This document shows positions 11,414 to 23,309 of a stretch of 64,000 bases of DNA, in pieces. Position numbers and translations under genes: made by a program. How positions within the stretch are numbered: position 1 is the first letter of the stretch; each line of letters starts with the position of its first letter. Source of the stretch: Branchipolynoe longqiensis (lineage: Eukaryota; Annelida; Polychaeta; Phyllodocida; Polynoidae); assembly GCA_030323885.1 (NCBI GenBank), contig CM059187.1, forward strand, positions 136,069,239 through 136,133,238. Direction: 5' to 3'. Under the pieces are notes generated by a model. The model did not search any database and was not told the origin of the DNA. It saw only the letters and a list, made by a program, of their open reading frames with translations.

Positions 11414-11604
11414 ATAGGTCTACACATATATATACACATATTTATATAGGACGTAAACCCCAAACAAAGGTACTATTTTTATTTTCTGTTTATCATTTTG
11501 AAATTTCCTCTAAACATGTGCACAATTTTTCACTATTTTCCATGCTAAGTCTTTTATAATAATTGTGTCTTTGTGTGCTTTGAAAGCTGTGGAAGCTTGT
11601 AATA

Positions 11605-12060
11605 ATACATACAAGGAAGCATATTCCTCAGTGTTATGTGTGGTCTACTCTAATGTACGGGGCTGAGACATGGACAATCTCTAAGAAAATGTACAAACAT
11701 TTAGCAGCATTTGAGATGTGGACTTATCGAAGGATGATGAAAATATCATGGACAAAGAAGATCACCAACAAAGAAGTTCTCAGAAAAAGTAAAAATAAGA
11801 AACGCTTGTTTGCCACTATACAGACAAAGAAACCTATTTATTTTGGCAACATCATTCGACAGAGTTCAATATGCCATACATTGTTGGAAGGGAAGGTAAA
11901 TGGCAGCAGTGGGAGAGGGAGACCAAGAACATCATGGTTTACAAATATTTCACAGTGGACAGGCTTGAATTATTCACAGTCTATCAGAACAGCACACCAT
12001 CGGGACAAGTGGAGAACCATTGCATCCAACCCTCGACTAGAGGACGGAATTATTGACTGA
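11605..12060 (+). pseudogene. LINE-C C-terminal fragment
   Basis: Encodes 140 residues (LMYGAETWTISKKM through the GRGRPRTSWF motif to the stop at 12058-12060) almost identical to the end of LINE-C at 50375-51396. The homology starts at about 11605, upstream of the first Met. The RT catalytic core is absent, so this is a strongly 5'-truncated copy. The 3' end lacks the ATTGATTG run seen at the other copy, but ATTGACTGATTG is present. Confidence 0.85.
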
Positions 12061-13985
12061 TTGTGTGCTTTAGTGTGCTTACAATTTTGTAATTTCCTGC
12101 AAGCACATGCAAGCGATTATATACTTACATTGTTTGTTTATTCTGGCTACGCCCCTAATTGTATTGTGATGAAAAAAAACCATGTTTCAGCAAAAGGAAG
12201 ATCAAGTAAACTGCACCCTGTAGCACCTTGTAGCCCAGCAATGCATTTGTAACACAGGCCTTGGACTGACAAAATGACGCCATTGCTGTTTCTGCACATT
12301 TAATCTCCATGCCTTATATTTTGTTATACATAACTCAGTGCATGGGGAGTCTGATCTATTCGGAGAGATACCAGTGAGAAAGACCACAGCGTAGCTCCTT
12401 GCACTAACTAGCACTATAGTAAGGTTGGTATCATTGGAAAGGGAATCAAATTGCCTATCTATCTATACCAAATCTTATTAGGTTTAAAATAATTGTTAAT
12501 TCAGTAGATGGGTTTTAAACTTTCAAAATAGTTTAAATTGCAAAATTTGACCTGATTGACCTTTTTGACCTAGGGCAAACCATATATGGTTAGAAAGCGA
12601 AGGTCATTGCGCTTCTTTTGGTATCATCCACAACCTTCTACAATGTAGTGCAAGGAAGCGCGAGCCCATTAAAATTACCCTGTTTTCAGAGTCGTTTTCA
12701 TTAACACCAGTAATGAAGGAATATTACCGAAATACACTCATCATACAAATGGACTTTACTTAAATACAAACTTACTAGATATTCAATCCAACAATACTAT
12801 CGGATAGACCAAATCTTGATGTTCTAGGCTATGAAATGTCATCAATATCAAACACATACAGAAATAGTTACAAGCATGTGAATATTGATGAAAAAAGCAC
12901 CATTCCTGGATTTTTCATGGCGCTGCCTGTACCTACTTATACATAACTCAGTACATGGGGAGTCTGATCTATTCGAAGAGATAGCAGTGAGAAAGACCGC
13001 AGCGTAGCTTGTGCAATGCTTTACTAAGAATGACCCATACTTCACTAGCCAAAATAAAAATAAATTATCTGATGCATAAGCATTATAGAAGTATAATTAA
13101 TCAGAAGCTTTCAATTCTTATTATATTCTAAGGGATCTACTGAATTGATCTATTATTAATTGTTCATTGACTATTCAACTGAGTTGATTGTGTCGCCTCC
13201 TGTCTGTCAATTCGGTAACTTGTCTGGCCATGCTCAGTCACTCTGCCCGCGATTTTGTAACATACATTATATATGTGCTGTGTAATCATTATACGAGTAT
13301 AATGTTCCACCTCACCTCCACCTAGGCTTCATCCTCAGTAATCTCCTGCAGGATTCTTTATATTATTCATCATCAACTACTATGCTTTGACAACCTCAGG
13401 CCCACTTGTGGCGCCACCTGTCTGTATATGCGCTAACTAGTCAGCTAACGCGTCATAACACAGCTGTGAAAATTCATATTTACATATATGTATATATATA
13501 AATATATATGTTATGCATAGAAATATATTGATCTATGCAGACATATATAAAAGTTATATATATGTAAAGAAAAATTGAGTGTAGGGAAAAAGTAAGTTGG
13601 CCGGATGTAGGTGGCGTCAGTGTCGGTCGAGCCCAATGGGAAATGGGAGTGGAAGGTTACATCGGGTACTCCTAATTATTGCCAATAATATGAGTGTATA
13701 TATACATGTATATATATAAATATATTGGTATCTGCAATGGAAATGCCCACCAGTTAGGCATCTAGTAATGGGGGAGTTACATTAGGCTCCCCCAATTATT
13801 GGCAATAATGTGATTATATAAATATATATCTAAAATTATATAAAAATCCTCCAGTGCGACTGACACTTGTCGACGCCCGATGGAGGGGAGGTGGGTGCAG
13901 CTGGCGCCTCCGGTCAAGTGCGGAGTCTTACTGAGAATAACAATGGTAATCAAATAATATAATAATATAATATTTAATGGAAACA
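12061..13985. other. Non-coding stretch with short duplicated words
   Basis: No gene seen. A segment of about 75 bp (containing GGGGAGTCTGATCTATTCG and AGAAAGACC) occurs at about 12326-12402 and again at 12940-13010. A second pair of ~40-bp similar segments (GTTACAT...AATTATTG) lies at about 13654 and 13767. A palindrome CATTATACGAGTATAATG is at 13287-13304 and GTGGCGCCACCTG at 13408-13420. TA-rich microsatellites are at 13480-13570 and 13690-13730. Confidence 0.5.
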
Positions 13986-14009
13986 ATTCCCTTTGTATTT
14001 TTATACTCG

Positions 14010-14514
14010 TGTAGTGGTCTGCACTGACCTCTCAGGCAAGTAACCACATAGACAGGTAGGCGTGGGGAGTGTGTTGATATAAGGGAGCCTAGGTGGTGTA
14101 ATGGTTAGCACACTGGCCTGGAGTGCAAAGAGATGTGGGTTCGAGTCCCGCTCTAGGCGCAGTATTTCCCATTTTCATCACCCCCACGACACTGGTTGCC
14201 GTGATCAGGATCCTGTACAAGCTTTGCGCTGTATGGTTGTTGAACCTACCCTGTGTATGTATGTGTTAGTGCATTGCCTGTATGTATGTAATTGTAAGCA
14301 TTACAAGACTTACAATTCCAGGGGGACGAGTGTAGTGGTCTGCACTGACCTCTCAGGCAAGTAACCACATAGACAGGTAGGCGTGGGGAGTGTGTTGATA
14401 TCAGGGAGCCTAGGTGGTGTAATGGTTAGCACACTGGCCCGGAATGCAAAGAGATGTGGGTTCGAGTCCCGCTCTAGGCGCAGTATTTCCCATTTTCATC
14501 ACCCCCACGACACT
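14010..14514 (+). repeat. Second tRNA-derived repeat, two direct copies (~320-bp period)
   Basis: The segment from TGTAGTGGTCTGCACTG through a tRNA-like block to CATCACCCCCACGACACT occurs twice (14010 and 14330 starts), with few differences. The tRNA-like block (14093-14165 and 14411-14484) has pairing 7-bp-like ends (GCCTAG/CTAGGC), an A box in GGTGTAATGGTTAGCAC and a perfect B box GGTTCGAGTCC. The anticodon loop lacks the invariant U33, and the two copies differ there, so I read it as a SINE-like repeat and not as working tRNA genes. Confidence 0.65.
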
Positions 14515-14790
14515 CGCATAATACGTTATATATCACATATATAGAATATATATATTACATTAATATTTCGCTGATTTTTTGTTTTTGCACACACAAAAAT
14601 AGTCTGCTTTTTGATAGGAGGTTTTTAGTGTACATTGCAGCATTGTGAATAATAACACGTGGTTTGAGTATATCGGGACTCAATAATCCGAACCCAATTT
14701 TCATCCCAGAGTCCCTCGGGCCATAAAACACATGCTAGGCATAATATATAGATATATAACATCTTCTTTCTTCTTTTCATTTGCCTTCAA

Positions 14791-15330
14791 TTACACTTGG
14801 AGCCCAGTTCTCATAATAAAATTGACAGTCCTCTGTAGCACATCTGCAGCCCCGTACAGCTTCTCCTGCAAGTCAGTGGGAGCTGGCCATATCTCTTCCC
14901 TCAGTGAGTGATGGTTCAAGCAGCTCTGTAGGATATGCTCAGCAGTCTGATCTTCCTGTCCACAGGGGCAGAGGGCAGATGGTACTACACGGAAGTATCT
15001 GTGCAGGTGATTGTTAAGCCTGTTATGCCCAGTCCTAAGACGGAAGATGATCACTTGATGTTGTCTTGACAGTTGATGGTAGCTGTCTCGTGATTCTGGC
15101 GATCTATGCAGAGACTTAATGATGGTCTTCATCTCATTAAAGTCAACACTGTTTTCGTGCTGTTCTGCCTCTGCACCCATCTTTCCCATTTTGTCAGCTT
15201 CTTGGTTACCGTGAATGCTGCAGTGTGAGGGAATCCACTGCAGCACAATTCTGAAGCAGTGGATATTTTGAAGTGCTTCCTGGAGTCGTCACAGTTTTTC
15301 ATATGGATGTGTATGCGTGGTACCATGGTT
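14791..15330 (-). pseudogene. RNase H and C-terminal zinc motif of a LINE (I/R1-type group)
   Basis: A 151-residue minus frame starts with LQWIPSHCSIHGNQEAD, the end of an RNase H domain as found in LINEs of the I, R1 and Loa groups, then RLRTGHNRLNNH and a CPCG...HILQSC zinc-like motif typical of their C-termini. The true frame continues upstream to about 15290 (LQEALQNIHCFRIV) and then meets a TGA. No RT domain is left. The fragment is flanked by an AT microsatellite at about 14740-14760. Exact clade is unproven. Confidence 0.75.
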
Positions 15331-15734
15331 TGTTAGGGTGCGCCTTGCGGCCTGCTACCTCCGACTTCAGCACTCGAGGTTTTCTGTTAGGGTTACCTCA
15401 CCCTTAGCTCCTGATCAAAGGACCTACCTTGGGAGCACAATATAACATATTATGCGAGTATAAAGACACGGAGGGGAATATTACTTATTATTATGATTAT
15501 TGCCATACTCCTTAAGACGCAACTCTGTACCGGTGGGGCCATCTCGGCCCACCTCTCCTACACCGGATGTTGACCAGTGCTAGTCACACCGGAGGGTTAA
15601 TACAACCCAGGCCAATGATGGTATATACATCTAGGCCAATGCCACTACGGTTGTTGCCAATGGGGGACATCCGGGGTAGTTCATTTGTTGACACTAGATG
15701 GCGCATCGGTACCAGTGGTCCTAAACGGCCATTG

Positions 15735-16365
15735 ACAATGCACCGAGTTCGCCGGTACGCGCAGTGCAAAACGTCAATTTTTATTCAAAATTAATAGAAA
15801 TGCAGAACTCTAACCTTATAAATTTAATATAATCTATTCGTTGAATATATTTTCTATATGTGCCCCAAGCGGGTTGCTTTTAGGTGGTGTGGTTTTAGAG
15901 ATATTTAACTTTTTCTGTATGAAGATTGCTCACACCCATTGACAATGCATAGACTTTGCCGGTACGCACAGTGCAAAATGTTAGTTTTATTCAAAATTAA
16001 TAGAAATGCAGAAGCCTAACCTTATAAATTTAATATAATCTATTCATTGAATATGTTTTCTATATGTGTTCCAAGCGGGTTGCTTCTAGGTGGTGTGGTT
16101 TTAGAGATATTAAACTTTTTCTGTATGAAGATTGCTCACTGCCATTGACAATGCATTGAGTTTGTCGGTACGCGCAGTGAAAAACGTCTATTTCATTCAA
16201 AATTAATAGAAATGCACAACCCTAACCATATAAATTTAATATAATTTATTCAGTGAATATGTTTTCTATATGTCTTCCAAGCGTTTTGTGTCTAGGTAGT
16301 GTGGTTTTAGAGATATTTCACTTTTTCTGTATGAAGATTGCTCACGGCCATTAAGTTTGCAGTGT
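15735..16365 (+). repeat. ~200-bp tandem repeat, three units
   Basis: Three successive units, each starting with GCCATTGACAATGCA and running through a TTCAAAATTAATAGAAATGC block, CCTTATAAATTTAATATAA, TTTTCTATATGT and TGGTGTGGTTTTAGAGATAT to AAGATTGCTCAC. A related pair, inverted, forms the core of the element at 53110-53614. Confidence 0.85.
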
Positions 16366-16892
16366 GACAGTGTGCCGAATAGGCCCACTCGTTCAGTGGC
16401 GACGCTAACGGCACGAATTTGAACTAAAAAGTCGGAGGTCCCCCATTAATCAACACATGGATGGCGCACCATGCAAGTGGGGGGGGGGGGGCGGGATGGA
16501 GTGTGGGCGGGATGGCGGGGAGGAGGGGCGGTATCGGGGGAGAAGAAGCGGGAGGGTCGGGGAGTAGGGTGGGGTAACTGATGAATGGCTTAATGACGGT
16601 TTGATTCCCCTCACACCGCCATCCCCCCGAGCCGGTCATGGGCCTACATCAAGCCCCGACTCCCTAAGTGGGTATAACGCGGGCGCGGTGCAGCTCTAAT
16701 CATCCGACTCATACTGCGCCAAGACTGCAGCAGCTAGCCCAGCCGCCTGAATCTCACCCCCCCCCCCCAACCCACCCACCCATCCAACCTACACAGTCGC
16801 CGACGGCGCATACGCACTGTGACTTCCGGGGGGCGCTTATGTCATACGGGGCGGGGGGGGGGGGGGGGGGGGTCAGCCCAGCCGTGGAGACT

Positions 16893-17513
16893 GTATTCAC
16901 CCCTCACCCCTCACCCCTCACCCAACACCCAACACCCCTTACCCCTCACCCCTTACCCCTCACCCCTCGCCCCTCGCCCCTCGCCCCTCACCCCTCACCC
17001 CTCGCCCCTCCCCCCTCACCCCTCACCCCTCACCCCTCACCCCCTCACCCCTCACCCCTCACCCCTCACCCCTCACCCCTCACCCCTCACCCCTCATCCC
17101 TCACCCCTCACCCCTCACCCCTCACCCCTCACCCCTCACCCCTCACCCCTCACCCCTCACCCCTCACCCCTCACCCCTCCCCCACCCCTCACCCCTCACC
17201 TTCAACCCTCACCCCTCACCCCTCCACCCCTCACCCCTCACCCACCACCCCTCACCCCTCACCCCTCACCCCTCACCCCTCACCCCTCACCCCTCACCCC
17301 TCACCCCTCACCCCTCACCCCTCACCCCTCACCCCTCACCGCCTCTGAACCCTCACCCCTCACCCCTCACCCCTCACCCCTCACCCCTCACCCCTCACCC
17401 CTCACCCCTCACCCCTCACCCCTCACCCTCACCCCTCACCCCTCACCCCTCACCCCTCACCCCTCACCCCTCACCCCTCACCCCTCACCCCTCACCCCTC
17501 ACCCCTCACCCTG
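16893..17513. repeat. (CCCCTCA)n 7-bp minisatellite
   Basis: About 85 near-perfect 7-bp units on the plus strand (TGAGGGG on the minus). A G run (about 16849-16871) precedes it. The 226- and 268-residue ORFs over it are artefacts of the 7-bp period. Strong quadruplex potential on the minus strand. Confidence 0.97.
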
Positions 17514-17554
17514 CCCGATGTTCTGTGTCTGTCTGTGTGCCTGCCTTTGTCTCT

Positions 17555-17618
17555 GTATGTATGTATGTATGTATGTAGGTATATATGTATGTATGTATGT
17601 ATGTAGGTATATTATATG

Positions 17619-17660
<42 letters not shown>
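17555..17660. repeat. (GTAT)n and (GATA)n microsatellites
   Basis: Tetranucleotide repeats ATGT at about 17556-17605 and GATA at about 17622-17660, directly after the 7-bp minisatellite. Confidence 0.95.
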
Positions 17661-17661
<1 letters not shown>

Positions 17662-18234
17662 ATAGACCCGATGGCTTAGAGTTGTATCTCTGTTAAGGGA
17701 TACATTAGGTTGGTCGTTATAATATATGCACATATCTATTTCCACATTTGCACAGTTGAAATATATTGCAAATACATTCATAATACGGAATGAGTTGTAG
17801 GCATACGATAGTTCTATATGCCCAAAGTTGCATTGTCTGATGATATTAATATATTTTCCAAACCTAAGCACTTATCTCGATTTGAGCCTACATGCCCAAT
17901 ATTGGATACATTTGCACATAACGAATACGTTTGAATGTTCAAGAACTTGCTTTCACACAAATACTAGAGGAAGCTATACACCGAAAAGGTGTTATGGATG
18001 TAAAAGTATTCTATCTACAAAAGGCTATCATGCATTTACACAACTTTTTCTCAACTGGTATTTTTCACTGAGATATATTAAAAATAATATTGTTCTATCT
18101 GCTTTGCTATCAAGCAGTTACACAGCTTCAGTCCTCATTATCTCAAAAGTACCATTTTGTCAGATAGAACCTTTTTATAGTAAGGTCGAGAAACAGATGC
18201 TATAGTTTACTTATCATGGAACCAAACAGGTGAT

Positions 18235-18690
18235 AGATTAGATTAGAGTGTTTGAGCTGTATGCTCAGGCAAAGGTGGAATCTCCACCATCGGGATGTTC
18301 TGTTCAGTTTTGGTGTATGCAGCAATGAATCTGAATCTGGGCGTATCCTGGAATCTGACGTTCATCCTACATTGCTGTTATCGTTAACGACAGATCAAGC
18401 TGCGTTTTGAACGATTGCACATTGCAGTTTGATACGTTTCTTATGTAAGCTGGAATTGTATTGAAGAGCTGAACTTCCCAGAAAGAAAGACTTCCTGCAG
18501 GGTTTTTGTTGACTGTGACGCTTTTTTATTTATAGCTGGTACCTTAAAAAGTATAAGATATCGTTTTGAATGAGGCTTTCTTATGGCATAGTTAGGTACT
18601 TTGCCTTCAATCATTTTCCAGGTGTATATAATACAATATCTCACATATCGACGTTCAATGGAGTACATTTTGAGAACTTTGAGTCCGTCC
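18235..18690 (-). pseudogene. Decayed C-terminus of a LINE ORF2-like protein
   Basis: On the minus strand about 18690-18441 reads LKVLKMYSIERRYVRYCIIYTWKM (split here by sense: SIERR, YTWKMIEGKVPN), the conserved post-RT region seen in Jockey/CR1-type LINEs. After a frame change the next segment (about 18371-18243) reads NVRFQDTPRFRF and ends in PPLPEHTAQTL then TAA, a usual LINE C-terminus. The 3' side has TCTAATCTAATC-like short repeats. Frame breaks show it is dead; clade unresolved. Confidence 0.6.
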
Positions 18691-18699
18691 CATTAATCC

Positions 18700-18995
18700 A
18701 TATATGCATGTATATATATGTATGTACATATATAATTATGTATATATATATCCATATATATGTATATATATGAAAAATGTACATATATATGTACATATGT
18801 AGACATGTACATATGTAGACATATATACATTATATAATTTATATTATAAGTTATACATAGACATATCTAGATATATCTAGACATAGATAAACATATAAAC
18901 ACACATAAAGACATACGAAGATATATGTCGACATAAACAGATGTACACAGATATAGATATATGTCAACATACAGATGCACACATATATATAATTA

Positions 18996-19034
<39 letters not shown>

Positions 19035-19035
19035 C
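18700..19035. repeat. TA/ACATA microsatellite cluster
   Basis: Imperfect TATATG/ACATAT simple repeats, with AGACATA words at about 18800-18960. No coding potential. Confidence 0.9.
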
Positions 19036-19134
19036 CCCACATAAAACCTCTGTAGTCAGACTGATGCTGCTTTTTGCAATACACTGGAGTAACTGCATTG
19101 ATGCAGAGCCAGTAATGTACTATAGCCATCCTTC

Positions 19135-19755
19135 AATCCCCTCCCCCACCCGCCACCCCACCCCAACCCCCATCCCACCCCACTCCACCTCACCCGACCC
19201 GCCACCCCACCACACGCAACCACACGCCACCCCATCACACCCCACCCCACCCCACACACCACCCAATCCCACCACGCCACACCCTAACACCCACCACCAC
19301 ACCCCACCACACCCCACCCCTCCACACCCCACACCCCACCCCACCCAACCCCACCCCATCACACCCGACACCCCACTCCCATCACACCCCATCCCACCAC
19401 CCACACCACACCACACTCCACCCCACCCCACCCCACCCCACTTCTACCCCACCCCATCACACCCCACCCCACCCGCCACCCCACCACACCACACCACACC
19501 CCACCACACCCTCACACCAATACACCCCCACCCCACCCCACCACACCCGCCACGCCACCACAGCCAACCCCACCGCACCGCACCGCACCCCACCCCACCC
19601 CGCCACAACCCCACCACACCCCACCACACCCTACCACACCACACCACCACACCACACCGCCATCCCACCCCACCACACCCACCACACCCGCCCACCCCTA
19701 CCCCACCCCACCCGCCACCCTACCCCACCCCACCCGCCCCCATCCCACCTCCCCC
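19135..19755. repeat. CCCCA/CCACA-rich tract
   Basis: About 620 bp of degenerate CCCCAC and CCACAC words without strict period. The 276-residue ORF spanning it is a composition artefact. Confidence 0.93.
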
Positions 19756-20061
19756 CGCCCCGTCAGCCTGATGAATGACGACTGCCCGGGGTGTGCCTGT
19801 GATTAATTGCTCTCGCTATTCGCGCACACCTTGGCTGACCCGCAGGACTGGGGCCTATTCACTGTTAGTGAGCGAATGGTGTCCGGCCCGCACGCACGTG
19901 ACCATTTAACATTAACGCCCTTCGCATTTCTCCATCTCACTGAGGTGCCCTCGGGCAACCGCTCTGCGCAGAAATGATCGCAGTATCCATTAATACCGGT
20001 TCTATAGGACAAAATGCAAGGATTAGTTAGGTGGGGTTGCGTAGTCATACTCACACATTTG

Positions 20062-20101
<40 letters not shown>

Positions 20102-20152
20102 TATGTTTGATATATATGTGTTATATACAGATAAAGAAGTATTCTTCATGTT

Positions 20153-20197
<45 letters not shown>

Positions 20198-20640
20198 ATA
20201 TATATATATGTATCAAACATAAAGCATATGTACATAAATATATATAAACATATGTATACATATATAGCGTGGTCGGACAAGTTACTGTGCTCGCAGTTGC
20301 AGAGGGGGGCCACAATTGGGCCAGCTGCATAGTCGATGAACAGCAATATAGTCAGTAAGAGCAGTACAGTAGACGACTTGCATAATAATAAGGAGTGAAA
20401 GCTTCCGATTAATTATACTTGTGTAATGATTATAGTTATACATCACATATATACACACACACAAATATATATGCTGTAAAAGCCATTATACGAGTATAAT
20501 AAGCCGGAAGAATCATCTACTCCCCCAGACACTAAGTCACCGACTGGTCACCTACTCATTAGGTCATCTACTGGTTCCTCATGACCTGAGCCCGTGGCGC
20601 CACCTACTCGCCCACGCCTCAGGGCCCCTGCATTCACTCA
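19756..20640. other. Non-coding stretch with TA microsatellites
   Basis: No gene seen. (TA)n runs occupy 20066-20098 and 20155-20195. A CATTATACGAGTATAAT palindrome lies at 20483-20499 and GTGGCGCCACCT at 20594-20605; the same two words occur in the same order near 13.3 kb, so this is probably a diverged copy of that repeat. Confidence 0.5.
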
Positions 20641-21069
20641 ATGTATTCACATTTATATATGTTCACATATAAAACAGAAATAAGAGTATATATATATATA
20701 TATTGTACAAAATGAACACCTGGTGAGATTTTACCAAATCAAGTTGGCTCCACCTCCCCCCCCCCACCCCCCACACCCCCCACACCCATCCGCCCATACA
20801 CAGTCGCCGTTCTATATTGTGTACTAATATAGCACATCACAGCATGGAGCCAGCCTTTGCGGCCTTTTCCCATCTACTACTCCCGGCCGGGTCGCCACGG
20901 TCCATTGATCCACACACTTGAGGTGTCACCAAAGATTCTAAAATATAACGGAATCGTTGGTGTGACCTCCATATTTGAATGTCAACGTGCAACTTTCGAG
21001 TAAAAGCTGACATTCCACATCAACATAGGATTCAAGGTCACGCTGTTAGGTCACTCATTGTCGCAAAAG

Positions 21070-21135
21070 ATTTGGATCTGGAACTAGATCTGGATCTGGA
21101 TCTAGATCTGGATCTGGATCTGGATCTGGATCCGA
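21070..21135. repeat. (GGATCT)n hexanucleotide repeat
   Basis: About ten GATCTG/GATCTA units; encodes a Leu-Asp repeat only by chance. Confidence 0.9.
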
Positions 21136-21459
21136 TCGACCAAGGCAGCTCAACAGGATGGAGTTACGCTGCCGTTAGTTTTAATCTCCCCCTCGGGTTG
21201 ACGTCATTGTGTAAGAATATTTACAAGGCAGGATAATCGATATAATAACCAGCCTGCATGCCTAGCTCTTTGAACACCGTGTAAAAATATACGGATTTGC
21301 GGTTTGGATTTATATATTGGCAAAGAACATTATTATTCTCTGGCGACGGAGTGGGGACCAGGATTATGTAACAGAGAAGCAATGGGTGGCCCACTCACTT
21401 TGTGACATAAGTGCCTATGTGGAAATGTGATAACACATAGCGACCGTGATTGTGATGTG

Positions 21460-21840
21460 ATTGAGGGAGAGGAGCATTGATATATGTTTGCGCTTGGAAT
21501 GCAGGTGACTGGCCTCACACAGCCAGCCAATCAGACACCCTCTACAGCCTGGGGGGTGACATACTTAAGAGACGATTAATAATTATTGACATGTTCCCTT
21601 CCTGCACCAGAAAGAGTGCATTGAGGGAGAGGAGCATTGATATATGTTTGTTGTAACTGTCTGCAACTACCTGTTACCATGGGGCCGATGGAGAAGCACA
21701 CACAGCCATTCTGCACACATTATGGACACCACCTGCAGCTGTTGGTTGAGTGGCAGCTGCCCCATATTAGGACGTCATCCCCAGGCTGTAGAGGGTGTCT
21801 GATTGGCTGGCTGTGTGAGCCCAGTCGCCTGCATTCCTTA
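21460..21840. repeat. Inverted-repeat element with 59-bp arms plus 30-bp direct repeat
   Basis: Arms at 21496-21554 and 21779-21837 are inverted copies with only about two mismatches (both contain CCAATCAGACACCCTC or its complement). A 30-bp direct repeat starting TTGAGGGAGAGGAGCATTG is present at about 21460 and 21620, the first just before the left arm and the second inside the loop. No ORF of note. It may be a rearranged MITE. Confidence 0.7.
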
Positions 21841-21970
21841 TACCTGCCAAACTGACCCCACAAGAACACTCCACTTTCTACACTCAAACGAGCAACAGAG
21901 GTCAGAACACACCTGTGGAGACTAGTAATGTTTGGTGTTCAGACGGCCGAGTCCCGACATGTTACAACCG

Positions 21971-22263
21971 GGCATGGTGGCTGAATCAGTAGAGCGCTGG
22001 CATTGCGTGCGGAAGGTCGGAAGTTCGGTTCGCTGTCGAGCCAACCTAATGACTTATAAAAATTATACTTTTCTCATCATAGCCACGTGCTTGGTATTAA
22101 TAGGACAGGGCAAGGACTGGGAAGCTCAGTGACAGGATAATGTGATTGAGTGGGATATTAGGTCATGGTGCTGGTGGCCTATTTTCCCAGTAAAGTCACC
22201 ACGAGTGAAGTCATTGTCACAAGTCGGTTGCCAGGACGTACAACTCCAACAACCAACCAACCA
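21971..22263 (+). mobile_element. SINE-T copy S3
   Basis: Plus-strand SINE-T. The head has A-box-like TGGCTGAATCAG and GTAGAGCGC, and a B-box-like AGTTCGGTTC. Body and tail match the family, with a short deletion in the tail before CCAGGACGTACAACTCC and (CCAA)n. Confidence 0.8.
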
Positions 22264-22609
22264 TCTCTTTGAACAGTTGATGATATATATATATATAATT
22301 ATATATATATATATATCATCACCTTCTCAATTATATATACACACATATATGCGTACATGTGGGTACTATGTAATGACAAAGGTACTCAAATATTGTATTA
22401 CATTAATTTACAACTAGTGGATATACGTTTGTATCTCAACCATCTATTGCACTTCATTTGTTCCGTTCCGATTAAATATACCTCCAGCGCCACCTGGATG
22501 TTTGCCTGTCGACTATGTATGTCGATATATATGTTTATATATATATATTACTTGTAAGAACTTATCCATAATGTAGGGCCACGTGAATTTTTGCCAGTTG
22601 ACTAGGTGT

Positions 22610-22643
<34 letters not shown>

Positions 22644-22647
<4 letters not shown>

Positions 22648-22757
22648 AAACCTCTCTAAATCGACCGACCATGGGACCGACATTAACTGGTCCATTTAGG
22701 GAGGTGGTCGCTTTAGCGATCAATATAGGGGAGTGGTCGCTTAGAGAGGTTTTACTG
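22644..22757. mobile_element. pogo/Tigger-like MITE copy 1
   Basis: Ends AGTAAAACCTCTCTAAATCG (left) and its imperfect inverse ending AGAGGTTTTACT (right), flanked by TA on both sides inside a TA microsatellite. CAGT...ACTG termini with TA duplication are typical of pogo/Tc1-mariner nonautonomous elements. About 80 bp shorter than the copies at 32721 and 61638. Confidence 0.8.
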
Positions 22758-22806
22758 TATATATATATTATATATCATATGTATATCATAAATATCAGAT
22801 ATATAT

Positions 22807-22946
22807 TGTAGGAATAGACGAGGCGACTACTTTGATGTCTGTATAGCAAGTGCCAGTTTATTGGTATCCGATTTACCACGTCACGTGCATGTGTGTCAAC
22901 CGCCGCTGGTACCGGCCTGCGCTGGTAGTGGTATACATATACTACA
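22807..22946 (-). repeat. 3' LTR of the Gypsy element (140 bp)
   Basis: Near-identical to 28143-28276, apart from a GTAGTG 6-bp insertion and about eight substitutions. On the minus strand it is preceded by an A/G-rich stretch (about 22955-22990) that could serve as polypurine tract. 140 bp is unusually short for an LTR. Confidence 0.8.
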
Positions 22947-23309
22947 TCTTCACTGTTATAATTCTTTCTTTTTTTCTTTTTTTTTAAATAACAGAGAACA
23001 AATATATATATATATATATATGCATATATATACAGTTTATCATACAATGAACCGATATTATTAAATACCTGGATGTTCGCATTGTAGCTGTCATCATCCT
23101 TCGTCACTATATATATTTTTGTCTTTTTCTTGTTATCATCATAGTGTAAAATATTCCGATAAAACGCATTGGTGCGGAATGTGAGATGGTCTATAGAGGA
23201 GTACAAATGGTCTATAAAGGTAAATGATGTATAGGGCCAGGTGCATGAATGTATTTATGTAGTTGCTGGTGACTCTTTACTTGTAGTCAATAGTCATTGT
23301 GTATTAAAT

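Noticed and set aside
10681..11559. 292-residue Pro/His/Thr ORF and its Gly/Trp/Val counterparts on the minus strand
   Set aside because: All are products of the 8-bp CCCCACCG minisatellite, open in several frames on both strands.
14093..14165. Possible tRNA gene
   Set aside because: Good A and B boxes and end pairing, but no U33, a poor anticodon stem and a second diverged copy in a tandem repeat; better read as a tRNA-derived repeat.
16668..17625. 226- and 268-residue Pro/Ser/Leu/Thr/His ORFs
   Set aside because: Overlapping frames through the 7-bp CCCCTCA array.
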